DNA of 64,000 nucleotides from Azospirillum tabaci (GTDB lineage: Bacteria; Pseudomonadota; Alphaproteobacteria; Azospirillales; Azospirillaceae): the NCBI RefSeq assembly GCF_014596085.1, contig NZ_JACCJY010000001.1, forward strand, positions 62,001 through 126,000, read 5' to 3'. The translations under genes and the position numbers were made by a program. Of the stretch, positions 26,218-36,446 are shown piece after piece (within the stretch, counting starts at the first letter, position 1; the number at the start of each line of letters is the position of its first letter). Under the pieces are notes generated by a model. It ran no database searches, had not been told where the DNA came from, and saw only the letters and a list, made by a program, of their open reading frames with translations.

Positions 26218-27126
26218 TCAGACCGCGCGATCCCCGCCCTGGCCCCCACCCTGCCCCCCGCCTACCAGATCGTGGATGGCCTCGGCCAGCAGGCGGACCG
26301 GCTTGGCGGCCATGCCGGGGGCGCGGTGCAGCGCGATGTCGATGTCCGGCAGGTCGGGGAAGCCGTCCGCCGCGGTCAGCCGGCGCAGGCTAGGCGGGAC
26401 GGTGCACTCCTCCATGGCGGTGACGCCGAGCCCGCCCAGCACGGCACCGTGCACCGCCACCACGCTCTTGCTGATGAAGGCGACGCGCCAGCCGCGCCCG
26501 ATGCCCTCCAACGCCGCCACGGCGAGGTCGCGCGCCACGCAGCCCTTGGGGAACAGGGCCAGCGGCAGCGGGTCTTCCCGCTCGATGGGGGTGGCGTCGG
26601 TGGAGCGCGGCGGGGCGACCCAGGCCACCGGTTCCCGCCGGACCAGCTCGCCGCTGCGGCTGTCGGGATGGCGGGTGACCAGAGCGAGGTCGTAGCGGCC
26701 CTTGTCGATCTCCGCCACCAGATCGGGGCTGTTGTCGCAGATCACCTCCACCGGCACGTCGGGGTAGGCGGCGGCGAAACGAGCGAGCACGCCGGGCAGC
26801 AGCATGGTGGCGTAATCGTCCGGCGTGCCGATGCGCACGCTGGCGATCGAGGCGGGCCGGCGCATCAGGGCCAGAACCTCGTCGTTCAGGGTCAGCATCC
26901 GCCGGGCGTAGGTCAGCAGAAGCTCGCCCTCCCGGGTGAGGTGGACGCTCTTGGTGTCGCGCTGGAAGACGCGGGTGCCCACGACCTCCTCCAGCCGACG
27001 GACCTGCTGGCTGACGGCGGCCTGGGTGCGCCCCAGCGTGTCGCCGGCACGGGTGAAGCTGCGCGCGTCGGCGACGGCGACGAAGGCGCGCAGAAGGTCG
27101 GTGTCGAGGTTGGCCGGCATGGTCAC
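26218..27126 (-). CDS. LysR-family transcriptional regulator
   Basis: A 302-residue LysR regulator with N-terminal HTH (about 5-64, SFTRAGDTLGRTQAAVSQQV) and an effector-binding domain. The tail is glycine-rich (VGGGQGGGQGG). Start is GTG at 27126 or ATG at 27120. It is divergent from a 56-residue small gene, with a T-N11-A dyad between them, so that gene and lysR itself are the likely targets. No metabolic gene lies next to it on the divergent strand. Confidence 0.9.
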   Translation of the reverse strand: MTMPANLDTDLLRAFVAVADARSFTRAGDTLGRTQAAVSQQVRRLEEVVGTRVFQRDTKSVHLTREGELLLTYARRMLTLNDEVLALMRRPASIASVRIGTPDDYATMLLPGVLARFAAAYPDVPVEVICDNSPDLVAEIDKGRYDLALVTRHPDSRSGELVRREPVAWVAPPRSTDATPIEREDPLPLALFPKGCVARDLAVAALEGIGRGWRVAFISKSVVAVHGAVLGGLGVTAMEECTVPPSLRRLTAADGFPDLPDIDIALHRAPGMAAKPVRLLAEAIHDLVGGGQGGGQGGDRAV

Positions 27127-27171
27127 GCATTCAAGCAGAGGGGGCGCGCGGGTTCAACGCGCGGAAGGACC

Positions 27172-27186
27172 ATCACGATCTGTGAT
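27172..27186. promoter_or_regulatory. LysR-type operator between lysR and the small gene
   Basis: ATCAC-GATCT-GTGAT is a perfect 5-bp dyad containing the T-N11-A core (27173-27185). It is 46 bp from the lysR start and about 79 bp before the small gene. Confidence 0.6.
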
Positions 27187-27264
27187 GATCCTCATAAAGC
27201 CTATTCGTTTCCAAGATTTTTCCCGCGGGCGCAGGGTGCCCTCCGATCTTGGGAGGACGGAGCG

Positions 27265-27435
27265 ATGGGCGTGTTCGACGCGATGAGGACGGTGGTGCTG
27301 GAGGCCGGACGGCTGGACCGCGAGGAGGAGCGCCGCCCGATGACGGTGACGGTGGCAGCACCGCCGCCCTGGCGCTTCCGGCTGCCGCGAATGCCGGCCA
27401 TGCCGGTGCTGCTGCTGACGATCCTGGTGGTGTGA
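27265..27435 (+). CDS. 56-residue small protein with hydrophobic C-terminus
   Basis: ATG at 27265 is preceded by a strong GGGAGGACGGAGCG site, which is the main evidence for a gene. The product starts MGVFDAMRTVVLEAGRLDRE, is charged in its middle and proline-rich near residue 33, and ends in MPAMPVLLLTILVV, suggesting a C-terminal tail anchor. I do not recognise a family. A possible LysR operator lies upstream, shared with the divergent regulator. It stops 9 bp before the end of the converging lipoprotein gene. Confidence 0.6.
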   Translation: MGVFDAMRTVVLEAGRLDREEERRPMTVTVAAPPPWRFRLPRMPAMPVLLLTILVV

Positions 27436-27443
27436 GCGCGGGT

Positions 27444-28178
27444 TCAGGTGGCGGGCGCGCCGTCGGCGGGCTTGTCCGCCGGGGCCTCGGCGGCCGGAGC
27501 AGGCGGGGTGAGGCGGATGGGCGCCGGCCCGCCGCTGTCGGGAGTCGAGGCCGCCGGAGCTTCCACAGGGGCCTCCGCGGGGGTCGGGGCGGGAAGCTCC
27601 TTCGCCTCGATCGCCTCGGCGGGCTTGGCGTCGTTTTGGGGGTCTCCCTTGGCCGCTTCCTTCACCGTGTCCTTCGCAGCGTCCACCGTGGTGGGGGCGG
27701 GCGTCGGGTCCGCGGAGTAGTCGGCGACGATGCGGGCTTGGCTGCCGGCGATGACCAGCACCTTCTGCCCGATCTCGATGGGCTTCTCTTCCCGCTGGGT
27801 GACCGACAGAAGCTCGCCGTCCGGCTTGCGGACGATGTACTCCCAGCCCGTGGTGTCGCCGGTCACATGCTCGATCGAGGTGCCGATCAGCCCGCCGATG
27901 GCGGTGCCGCCGACCGCGCCCAGCGCCGCATTGATGCCGAAGGTGCCGGACTGCGAGCCGAGCACGCCGCCCGCGGCCCCGCCGGTGACCGCGCCGACGG
28001 TGCCGTTGGTGCTGATCTTGACCTGACGGAACCCGATGACGACCGCACGCTCCACCTTGTTCGCCTGCTGCGTCGCGCTGGCGGCGTAGGTGTTCGGGGA
28101 GTAGTTCGGGGTGCAGCCTGCGAGGATGCCGGCGACCAGGGCCGCGGCGGGCAGGCCAAACATGACAGTGCGCGTCAC
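27444..28178 (-). CDS. glycine-zipper outer-membrane lipoprotein
   Basis: A 244-residue lipoprotein: signal peptide with lipobox LAGC (Cys22), then a glycine-zipper segment with repeated GxxxG spacing (about 60-105, TVGAVTGGAAGGVLGSQSG, GTAIGGLIGTSIEH), a beta-rich stretch and a long Ala/Pro/Glu-rich tail. This is the Pcp/SlyB-type layout of envelope-stability lipoproteins. The long tail is unusual for SlyB. Start is a GTG at 28178; an ATG at 28163 is an alternative but lacks basic residues in the signal. Confidence 0.85.
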   Translation of the reverse strand: MTRTVMFGLPAAALVAGILAGCTPNYSPNTYAASATQQANKVERAVVIGFRQVKISTNGTVGAVTGGAAGGVLGSQSGTFGINAALGAVGGTAIGGLIGTSIEHVTGDTTGWEYIVRKPDGELLSVTQREEKPIEIGQKVLVIAGSQARIVADYSADPTPAPTTVDAAKDTVKEAAKGDPQNDAKPAEAIEAKELPAPTPAEAPVEAPAASTPDSGGPAPIRLTPPAPAAEAPADKPADGAPAT

Positions 28179-28272
28179 GGGACATCATCCGTTTGGAAGC
28201 CTGATCGCGGTGATAGGCGATTCCGTGCGGGGAGTCATTCGACTTTTTGTGGGCTCTGGGCTGCTGGGCGGA

Positions 28273-28304
28273 CAAAAAGAAAGCGGGCCTTCTCAGACCC
28301 GCCT
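28273..28304 (-). terminator. intrinsic terminator of lepA
   Basis: On the minus strand a GGCGGGTC-loop-GGCCCGC stem (one G-T pair) is followed by TTTCTTTTT, directly downstream of lepA. Confidence 0.7.
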
Positions 28305-28331
28305 TCCGTCATGCCGCCGCGAGGCCGTGGC

Positions 28332-30134
<1,803 letters not shown>

Positions 30135-30411
30135 CGGTGCCCGGAGCCCTGGTTTGGGGCGGAACATAGGGCGGACGGACGATGCGCGCAATGGAGAAGG
30201 GTGACGGCCCGGCTAGCCAACGTTGGTCGCGGCTTGCGGCACGGCTCCTCTCGCGTCCCTCTTCCGGGGGGCTGCCGCACGGCAACCATGCCGCGCGCCG
30301 GCCATGCATAGCGCCGCCAGGGGCGCAGTGCGGCGTCCGGCCTTTTCCCTTTACCGTCCCGCGCCGGCCATGGACTATGGCGGCGCGAAGCGTGCCCTTG
30401 GGGGATCATTC

Positions 30412-31728
30412 ATGAAATGCGCGGTGATCATCCCGGTCGGGCCGGGGCACGACGGCTTGTCCGAAGAGGCGGCGGCCTCCGTCGAGGCGGCGTTCCGTAG
30501 CGACCAGGGCCCCTTTTCGGACGTGATGATCCTGCGCATTCCCGACCCGTACGGCGCGATCGGCCGCTCGCGGTGCCGGAACTTTGGCGTCGAACACGCC
30601 ATCCAACACGGCGCGGAGTGGGTCTTCTTCCTGGACGCCGACGATCTGATGGATCGCAACGGCTTCGCGGCGGTCCGCACCCATGTGGCGGACTTCGACG
30701 CCGTCTTCGGGATGATCGCCGAGCAGTGGTACGGGTCGGACGCGGTGAGTCTGCGGGACAAGCAGGTGGGGGCGACCACCCTGCTGAGCGACATCCTCCT
30801 GAACGATCCGTATCTGACGCTGCAGATGGGGCATTTCGTCCGCGCGCGCGTCGCGCGATCCATCCCGTTTGACGAGGCCATGGATACCGGCGAGGACTTC
30901 AAATACTACCTGGAGCTCTGGCGGACGCACAAATGCTGCAAGATCGGGCAACCGCTCTTCATCAACCGGCGCGGGGCCCACTCCACCGGGCCGCGCTCGG
31001 CGGACGGCGGACGGTGGCGCCACGCCGTGACGCGGGTGTTCGGCGACTTCTTCCGCAACCACCCCATCGTGATCAACTTCGTGGTGTCCGGCGTGAAGGT
31101 CGGCTTCGCCATCGCCAATCCGTTCGACATGATCCACCGCCACTACCTGCGGCGCATGTTTTTCGAACAGGAGGAACTGAATTATCTGCGGGACCTCGTG
31201 CCTGCCGGATCGTCGATCCTGGAGATCGGCGCCAACGTCGGGAACCACGTCGTCTATTACGGTCTGTTCATGGCGCCGCGCCGCATCATCGCGGTCGAGC
31301 CCAACCCGGCGGCCCTGCATTTCCTGAAGAAGAACGTGGAGGTCAACCGGCTCGACCCGGCGACGGTCACCGTCCTGGAATGCGGCGTCGGGGACCGCGC
31401 CGGTTCCTTCGACCTGCACGTCGCCGACGAGGCCAATTTGGAGGCGGCGCGGCTGGTCCCGGCTGAGAGCGGGCGCGTCGCCGTCCACCCCATCGACGAT
31501 CTCATCCAGGAGCGCGTCGACTTCATCAAGATCGACGTCGAGGGCATGGAGATGGAAACGCTGGTGGGGGCGCGGACGACCATCGCGCTCCACCGGCCCA
31601 TCCTGTTCATCGAGGTCATGAACGCCAACAAGGACGCCTTCCTCGACTGGGCCGGACAGAACGGTTACCGCATCGCCGAAGAATTCCGGTACGTCAACGC
31701 CTCGAACTACGTGGCCGTGCCGGCGTGA
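30412..31728 (+). CDS. fusion of GT2-like glycosyltransferase and FkbM-type methyltransferase
   Basis: A 438-residue two-domain protein. The N-terminal half (about 1-215) is glycosyltransferase-2-like, with the DADD (DXD-type) motif in FFLDADDLMDRN. The C-terminal half (about 255-430) is an FkbM-family SAM methyltransferase: SILEIGANVGNHVVYYG for SAM binding and the family-specific FIKIDVEGMEMETLVGA. It may both transfer and methylate a sugar on a surface polysaccharide or lipid. Start ATG follows GGGGATC. It is convergent with glgA. About 277 bp before it are unassigned. Confidence 0.85.
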   Translation: MKCAVIIPVGPGHDGLSEEAAASVEAAFRSDQGPFSDVMILRIPDPYGAIGRSRCRNFGVEHAIQHGAEWVFFLDADDLMDRNGFAAVRTHVADFDAVFGMIAEQWYGSDAVSLRDKQVGATTLLSDILLNDPYLTLQMGHFVRARVARSIPFDEAMDTGEDFKYYLELWRTHKCCKIGQPLFINRRGAHSTGPRSADGGRWRHAVTRVFGDFFRNHPIVINFVVSGVKVGFAIANPFDMIHRHYLRRMFFEQEELNYLRDLVPAGSSILEIGANVGNHVVYYGLFMAPRRIIAVEPNPAALHFLKKNVEVNRLDPATVTVLECGVGDRAGSFDLHVADEANLEAARLVPAESGRVAVHPIDDLIQERVDFIKIDVEGMEMETLVGARTTIALHRPILFIEVMNANKDAFLDWAGQNGYRIAEEFRYVNASNYVAVPA

Positions 31729-31750
31729 TGCCGATGGGAAAGGGGCGCCC

Positions 31751-33268
31751 TCACCCCACCAGCGCCGGCGCCACCGCTCGGTAAAGCTCCATGTACTCCT
31801 CGGCCGGGCCGTGCCAGCCGAAGTCGCGGGTCATCGCGTGCTGCTGCAGGACGTGCCAGCGCTCCGGCTTGCGGTAGAGGGCGGCGGCGCGGCGCAGCGT
31901 CCAGGTCAGCTCCTGGGCGTTGGCGTTGACGAACTGGAAGCCCGTCGCGCTGCCGTCGTTCACCGCGGCCGGGTTGGCGTCCACGATGGTATCGGCGAGG
32001 CCCCCGGTGCGGCGGACCAGCGGCAGGGTGCCGTACTTCAGAGCGTACATCTGCGTCAGGCCGCAGGGCTCCGACCGCGAGGGCACGAGGAACAGGTCGG
32101 CGCCGGCCTGGATGCGGTGGGAAAGCGCCTCGTCATAGCCGATGCGCACGCCGACCGACTTCGGGTACCAGGTGGCGAGGTGGCGGAAGCCGGCCTCCAG
32201 CGCCGGTTCGCCGCTGCCGAGAACGGCGAGCTGGCCGCCCCAGGCGATCCACTGCGACGCCGCCTCCAGCACCAGATCCAGCCCCTTGTGGCCGGTCAGG
32301 CGGCTGACCACCGCGGCCAGCGGGGTGTCCGCCCGGCGGTCCAGGCCGAAGGTCGCCTGGAGGTCGGCCTTGCACAGGTCCTTGCCGCCGAGGTCCGCGG
32401 CGCCGTAGCGCGCGGCGATGTGCGGGTCGGCGGCGGGGTCCCAGATTTCATAATCCACGCCGTTGAGGATGCCGGTCAGCGCCTCGGCCCGCGTGGCGAG
32501 CAGCCCTTCCAGGCCAGCGCCGTGCTCCGCCGTCTGGATCTCGTGGGCGTAGGTCGGGCTGACCGTGGTCAGGCGGTCGGAATAGAAGCAGCCGGCCTTG
32601 AGGAAGCCGACACCGCCGTAATACTCCACCCCGTCGATCCGGAAGGCGGCGGAGGGCAGGCCCAGGTCGCTCATCATCCAGGCGCCGAACAGGCCCTGGT
32701 AGGCGATGTTGTGGATCGTCGTCACCGTGCCCGGCCGGAACGGCCCGGCGAAGCGGTCGGGGCGCAGCTCCAGATAGGCCGGGATCAGGCCGGTCTGCCA
32801 GTCGTGCCCGTGCAGCACGTCGGGACGCCACCAGGGATCGAGGCCGTCCTCCGCCGCGAAGCCCGCCGCGCACCAGGAGAGGGCGGCGAAGCGTTCCGCG
32901 TTGTCGGGCCAGTCCTTGCCGTCAGGCCCCAGATAGGGGTTGCCGGGCCGGTCGTAGAGCGCCGGCGCGTCCAGCACGTAGGCCAGCACCCCGTCCGGCA
33001 TCCGTCCGATCCGCAGCGTTGCCGGAGCGCCGCCAGGCAAGTCGGTGAGCGGCCCGCCGACCGGCTGCAGGTCGGTCAGCCCGTTCAGCACCGCCGGATA
33101 GCCGGGCAGCAGCAGGCGGGCCTCGGCTCCGGCGCGGTTCAGGGCGGGGGGCAGGGCGGCGGAAACGTCGGCCAGCCCGCCGGTCTTCACCAGGGGGTAG
33201 CATTCCGGCGTGACGAACAGGACGCGCATGGAGGCGGGGTCTTTCGGTTTCTTCTTGGTCTTGCTCAT
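31751..33268 (-). CDS. glgA: glycogen synthase (ADP-glucose type)
   Basis: A 505-residue GT5 glycogen synthase that extends alpha-1,4-glucan from ADP-glucose. The N-terminal KTGGLADV box (28-35) binds ADP-glucose; the C-terminal half has the EPCGLTQMYALKYGTLPLVRRTGGL catalytic segment, including the conserved glutamates. An N-terminal basic extension precedes the usual MRVLFVTPE start; the ATG at 33268 is backed by a GAGGGGGCG site. It is the second gene of a glgC-glgA operon with a 40-bp gap. Confidence 0.95.
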   Translation of the reverse strand: MSKTKKKPKDPASMRVLFVTPECYPLVKTGGLADVSAALPPALNRAGAEARLLLPGYPAVLNGLTDLQPVGGPLTDLPGGAPATLRIGRMPDGVLAYVLDAPALYDRPGNPYLGPDGKDWPDNAERFAALSWCAAGFAAEDGLDPWWRPDVLHGHDWQTGLIPAYLELRPDRFAGPFRPGTVTTIHNIAYQGLFGAWMMSDLGLPSAAFRIDGVEYYGGVGFLKAGCFYSDRLTTVSPTYAHEIQTAEHGAGLEGLLATRAEALTGILNGVDYEIWDPAADPHIAARYGAADLGGKDLCKADLQATFGLDRRADTPLAAVVSRLTGHKGLDLVLEAASQWIAWGGQLAVLGSGEPALEAGFRHLATWYPKSVGVRIGYDEALSHRIQAGADLFLVPSRSEPCGLTQMYALKYGTLPLVRRTGGLADTIVDANPAAVNDGSATGFQFVNANAQELTWTLRRAAALYRKPERWHVLQQHAMTRDFGWHGPAEEYMELYRAVAPALVG

Positions 33269-33308
33269 CGCCCCCTCGCCCCAGGGGGGCGAAGGGGGAT
33301 GGGAAGGG

Positions 33309-34580
33309 TCAGTCCTTGGGCAGGCGGTCGATCATGTCCTGGGTGATCAGGCAGACGCCGCCCTCGCTGCGGTAGAAGCGCTTGGCGTCCAGCTCCGGGT
33401 CCTCGCCGACGACCAGCCCCTCGGGGATCACCACGCCGCGGTCGATCACCACCTTGGTCAGGCGGCAGTGGCGGCCGATGTCAACGTCCGGCAGGACCAC
33501 CGCCTGATGCAGCTCGCTGAAGGAGTTGACGCGCACCTCGCTGAACAGCAGCGAGTTCTTCACCAGCGAGCCGGAGACGATGCAGCCGCCCGACACCAGG
33601 CTGTCCACCGCCATGCCGCGCCGGTTCTCGTCGTCGAAGACGAACTTCGCCGGGGGCAGCTGCTCCTGGTAGGTGAAGATCGGCCACTCGCGGTCGTACA
33701 TGTTGAGCTGCGGCGTGACGTGGCAGAGGTCGAGGTTGGCCTCCCAATAGGCGTCGATGGTGCCGACGTCGCGCCAGTAGGGCTCCGACTCATGGCCGTT
33801 CAGGATGGCCGACTCGGCGAAGTCGTGGGCCATCACCCGCGCCCCGCTCGTCACCAGATACGGGATGATGTCCTTGCCGAAGTCGCGGGACGAGCCGGGT
33901 TCGTTGAAGTCGCGCTCCAGCTGGTCGTAGAGGAACTGCGCGTTGAAGACGTAGATGCCCATGCTGGCCAGCGACTTGTCCGGGTTGCCCGGCATCGGCG
34001 GCGGGTCGGCGGGCTTCTCGACGAAGTCGATGACGCGCTGCGTCTCGTCCACATGCATGACGCCGAACCCGGTGGCCTGGGCGCGCGGCACCTGGATGCA
34101 GGGGATCGTCACGTCGGCCTTCTTGGCGATGTGGTCGAGCAGCAGCGCGCCGTAATCCATCTTGTAGATGTGGTCGCCGGCCAGGATCAGGATGTATTCC
34201 GGCTCGTGGTCGCGCAGGATGTCCAGGTTCTGGTACACGGCGTCGGCGGTGCCCTGGTACCAGGCGGTCTCGCTGATGCGCTGCTGCGCCGGCAGCAGGT
34301 CGCAGAACTCGTTCATCTCGCCGCGGAAGAAGTTCCAGCCGCGCTGCAGGTGGCGCAGCAGGCTGTGCGACTTGTACTGAGTCAGCACGCCGATGCGGCG
34401 GAAGCCCGAGTTGATGCAGTTCGACAGCGCGAAGTCGATGATCCGGAACTTGCCCCCGAAATAGGTGGCCGGCTTGGCGCGACGGTCGGTCAGCTGCTTC
34501 AGCCGGCTGCCCCGGCCACCGGCCAGGACGAGTGCCACGGCGCGGCGCGGCGCCAGCCGCAGATCCCGTTTGTCGAGCAT
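33309..34580 (-). CDS. glgC: glucose-1-phosphate adenylyltransferase
   Basis: A 423-residue ADP-glucose pyrophosphorylase making the glycogen precursor from ATP and glucose-1-phosphate. It shows the nucleotide-binding GGRGSRL loop (21-27), the conserved [14 protein letters not shown] segment, [11 protein letters not shown] and a left-handed beta-helix C-terminus with allosteric role. The ATG at 34580 has a strong GGGGAGACAC site; the open frame extends to 34727 but without support. Transcribed before glgA. Confidence 0.95.
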   Translation of the reverse strand: MLDKRDLRLAPRRAVALVLAGGRGSRLKQLTDRRAKPATYFGGKFRIIDFALSNCINSGFRRIGVLTQYKSHSLLRHLQRGWNFFRGEMNEFCDLLPAQQRISETAWYQGTADAVYQNLDILRDHEPEYILILAGDHIYKMDYGALLLDHIAKKADVTIPCIQVPRAQATGFGVMHVDETQRVIDFVEKPADPPPMPGNPDKSLASMGIYVFNAQFLYDQLERDFNEPGSSRDFGKDIIPYLVTSGARVMAHDFAESAILNGHESEPYWRDVGTIDAYWEANLDLCHVTPQLNMYDREWPIFTYQEQLPPAKFVFDDENRRGMAVDSLVSGGCIVSGSLVKNSLLFSEVRVNSFSELHQAVVLPDVDIGRHCRLTKVVIDRGVVIPEGLVVGEDPELDAKRFYRSEGGVCLITQDMIDRLPKD

Positions 34581-35018
34581 GTGTCTCCCCTTTCGGTTCT
34601 CTTTTTTGCGGTCGGCCATCCGGAAGCGTCCGGCGGACCCGTGTGGGCGGAGGCCGCTAGTCCCCGGCCCCGTCCGGCTCCGACGGTTGAGAGGGTGACC
34701 GTGCCACATTTCACGGGGGCGGGCCAATAGGCCGAGGGGAACAGGCCGGAAATAGAGGGGGGCTGCCCAACGGTTGTGCGGAATTCAGGCGCATCATTGT
34801 GCACAAAAATTAGGCAAGCGCGTGGGAAACGAGCGTGCGGCGCCTCAACAGGGGGCAACCGGCCTGCAATCCACAGGCGAATCATGCCAAGGCAAAAGGC
34901 TTTGGATGGTCTGACTTTCTGCTCAATTTCTGGGCAGCATAAGCCCGCGACTCGGGGCCTATGCTGCTTTGCGGTCATCCGAAAGGCCGCAACCACCGCG
35001 ATTCCTAGCCCTTTTGGG
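34581..35018. other. glgC-amtB divergent intergenic region with palindromes
   Basis: No gene is visible. It holds a 10-bp palindrome TTGTGCACAA (34797-34806) and an inverted repeat GCAGCATA / TATGCTGC (34934-34941 and 34960-34967, with CCC/GGG inside). These may be activator or hairpin sites, but neither matches an NtrC consensus well enough to name. Confidence 0.5.
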
Positions 35019-35034
35019 TTGGCACGCTTCTTGA
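35019..35034 (+). promoter_or_regulatory. sigma-54 promoter of amtB
   Basis: TTGGCACG-N4-TTGA fits the -24/-12 sigma-54 pattern with GG and the second dinucleotide ten bases apart; the -12 element is GA instead of GC. amtB starts about 96 bp downstream. Established work on Azospirillum amtB reports NtrC/sigma-54 control, in line with this. Confidence 0.7.
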
Positions 35035-35129
35035 AAGCAAATCGGCCTACACGGCCCCCTCCCGCCGCCCCGTCTGTACCGGGGACGGGGCGAAACGGGC
35101 CAGAAGCATTCGAATAAAGAGGAGCCTCG

Positions 35130-36446
35130 ATGAGCCGTCTCTTCACCCTCGCCGCGCCGACGATGGCGGCGATTCTGGGCTTGGCCGGTCTGCCTGCCGC
35201 CGCCCTCGCCCAGGAAGCGGCCGCCGCCGCGGCCGAACCCACCCTGAGCAGCGGCGACACGGCTTGGATGCTGGTCGCCACGGCGCTGGTTCTGTTCATG
35301 ACCATCCCGGGTCTGGCCCTGTTCTACGGCGGCATGGTCCGCAAGATGAACGTGCTGTCCATCGTGATGCAGAGCTTCGCGATCTGCTGCCTGGTCAGCA
35401 TCCTGTGGTTCTTCGCCGGTTACAGCATCGCCTTCACCGAAGGCACCCCGTATTTCGGCGGCCTGTCGAAGTTCATGCTGTCGGGCATCACCAAGGACGG
35501 CCTGTCGGGCGTCATTCCGGAGACGGTCTTCATCGTCTTCCAGATGACCTTCGCCATCATCACCCCGGCCCTCATCACCGGCGCCTTCGCCGACCGGATG
35601 AAGTTCTCCTCGATGCTGGTCTTCACGGGCCTGTGGTCGCTGATCGTCTACGCGCCGATCACCCACTGGGTCTGGGGTCCGGGCGGCTACCTGCTGGGTG
35701 ACGGCGTGCTCGACTACGCCGGCGGCACCGTGGTGCACATCAACGCGGGCGTGGCCGGTCTCGTCGCCGCCATCGTGCTGGGCAAGCGCAAGGGCTACCC
35801 GAACGAGAACTTCGCCCCGCACAACCTGGTGCTCAGCCTGATCGGCGCCTCGATGCTGTGGGTCGGCTGGTTCGGCTTCAACGCGGGTTCCGCCGTGGCC
35901 GCCGACGGCCGTGCGGGCATGGCCATGCTGGTCACGCAGATCGCCGCCGCCACCGCCGCCATGTCCTGGCTGCTGGTCGAGTGGGCCACCAAGGGCAAGC
36001 CCTCGGTTCTCGGCATCATCTCCGGCGCCGTCGCCGGTCTGGTCGCCATCACCCCGGCCTCGGGCTTCGTCGGTCCGACCGGCGCCCTGGTCATCGGCCT
36101 GGTGTCCGGCGTGGTCTGCTACTGGGGCGCCACCGGCCTGAAGCGCGCCCTCGGTTATGACGACTCGCTGGACGCCTTCGGCGTGCACGGCGTGGGCGGC
36201 ATCGTCGGCGCCATCCTGACCGGCGTCTTCGCCCAGGAAGCCATCGGCGGCACCGCCGGCGCCCTGGAGGGCAACGTCGGCCAGATCTGGACGCAGGTCT
36301 ACGGCATCCTCGCCACCATCGTCTACTCGGCCGTGGGTTCCTTCATCATCCTGAAGGTCATCGACGTGGTGATGGGCCTGCGCGTGGACGAGGACGTCGA
36401 GCGCGATGGCCTGGACCTCGCCCTGCACGGCGAGACGATCCACTAA
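35130..36446 (+). CDS. amtB: ammonium transporter AmtB
   Basis: A 438-residue Amt/Rh family ammonium channel with a cleavable signal peptide (about 1-28) and 11 membrane helices. Conserved segments include FYGGMVRKMNVL, NAGVAGLVAAIVLG and the twin-histidine-region DAFGVHGVGGIVGAILTGVF. Unlike in many bacteria, no glnK/glnZ is adjacent; Azospirillum brasilense amtB is likewise unlinked. The gene has its own sigma-54 promoter and a strong terminator. A methyltransferase frame converges on its last 89 bases. Confidence 0.96.
   Translation: MSRLFTLAAPTMAAILGLAGLPAAALAQEAAAAAAEPTLSSGDTAWMLVATALVLFMTIPGLALFYGGMVRKMNVLSIVMQSFAICCLVSILWFFAGYSIAFTEGTPYFGGLSKFMLSGITKDGLSGVIPETVFIVFQMTFAIITPALITGAFADRMKFSSMLVFTGLWSLIVYAPITHWVWGPGGYLLGDGVLDYAGGTVVHINAGVAGLVAAIVLGKRKGYPNENFAPHNLVLSLIGASMLWVGWFGFNAGSAVAADGRAGMAMLVTQIAAATAAMSWLLVEWATKGKPSVLGIISGAVAGLVAITPASGFVGPTGALVIGLVSGVVCYWGATGLKRALGYDDSLDAFGVHGVGGIVGAILTGVFAQEAIGGTAGALEGNVGQIWTQVYGILATIVYSAVGSFIILKVIDVVMGLRVDEDVERDGLDLALHGETIH

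Noticed and set aside
27186..27191. TGATCC as an RpoE -35 box near the small gene
   Set aside because: No TA-type -10 box lies 18 bp downstream; the site overlaps the LysR dyad.
34741..35018. NtrC activator sites upstream of amtB
   Set aside because: Only loose TTGTGC half-sites are seen; they do not match the paired TGCACC/GGTGCA consensus.
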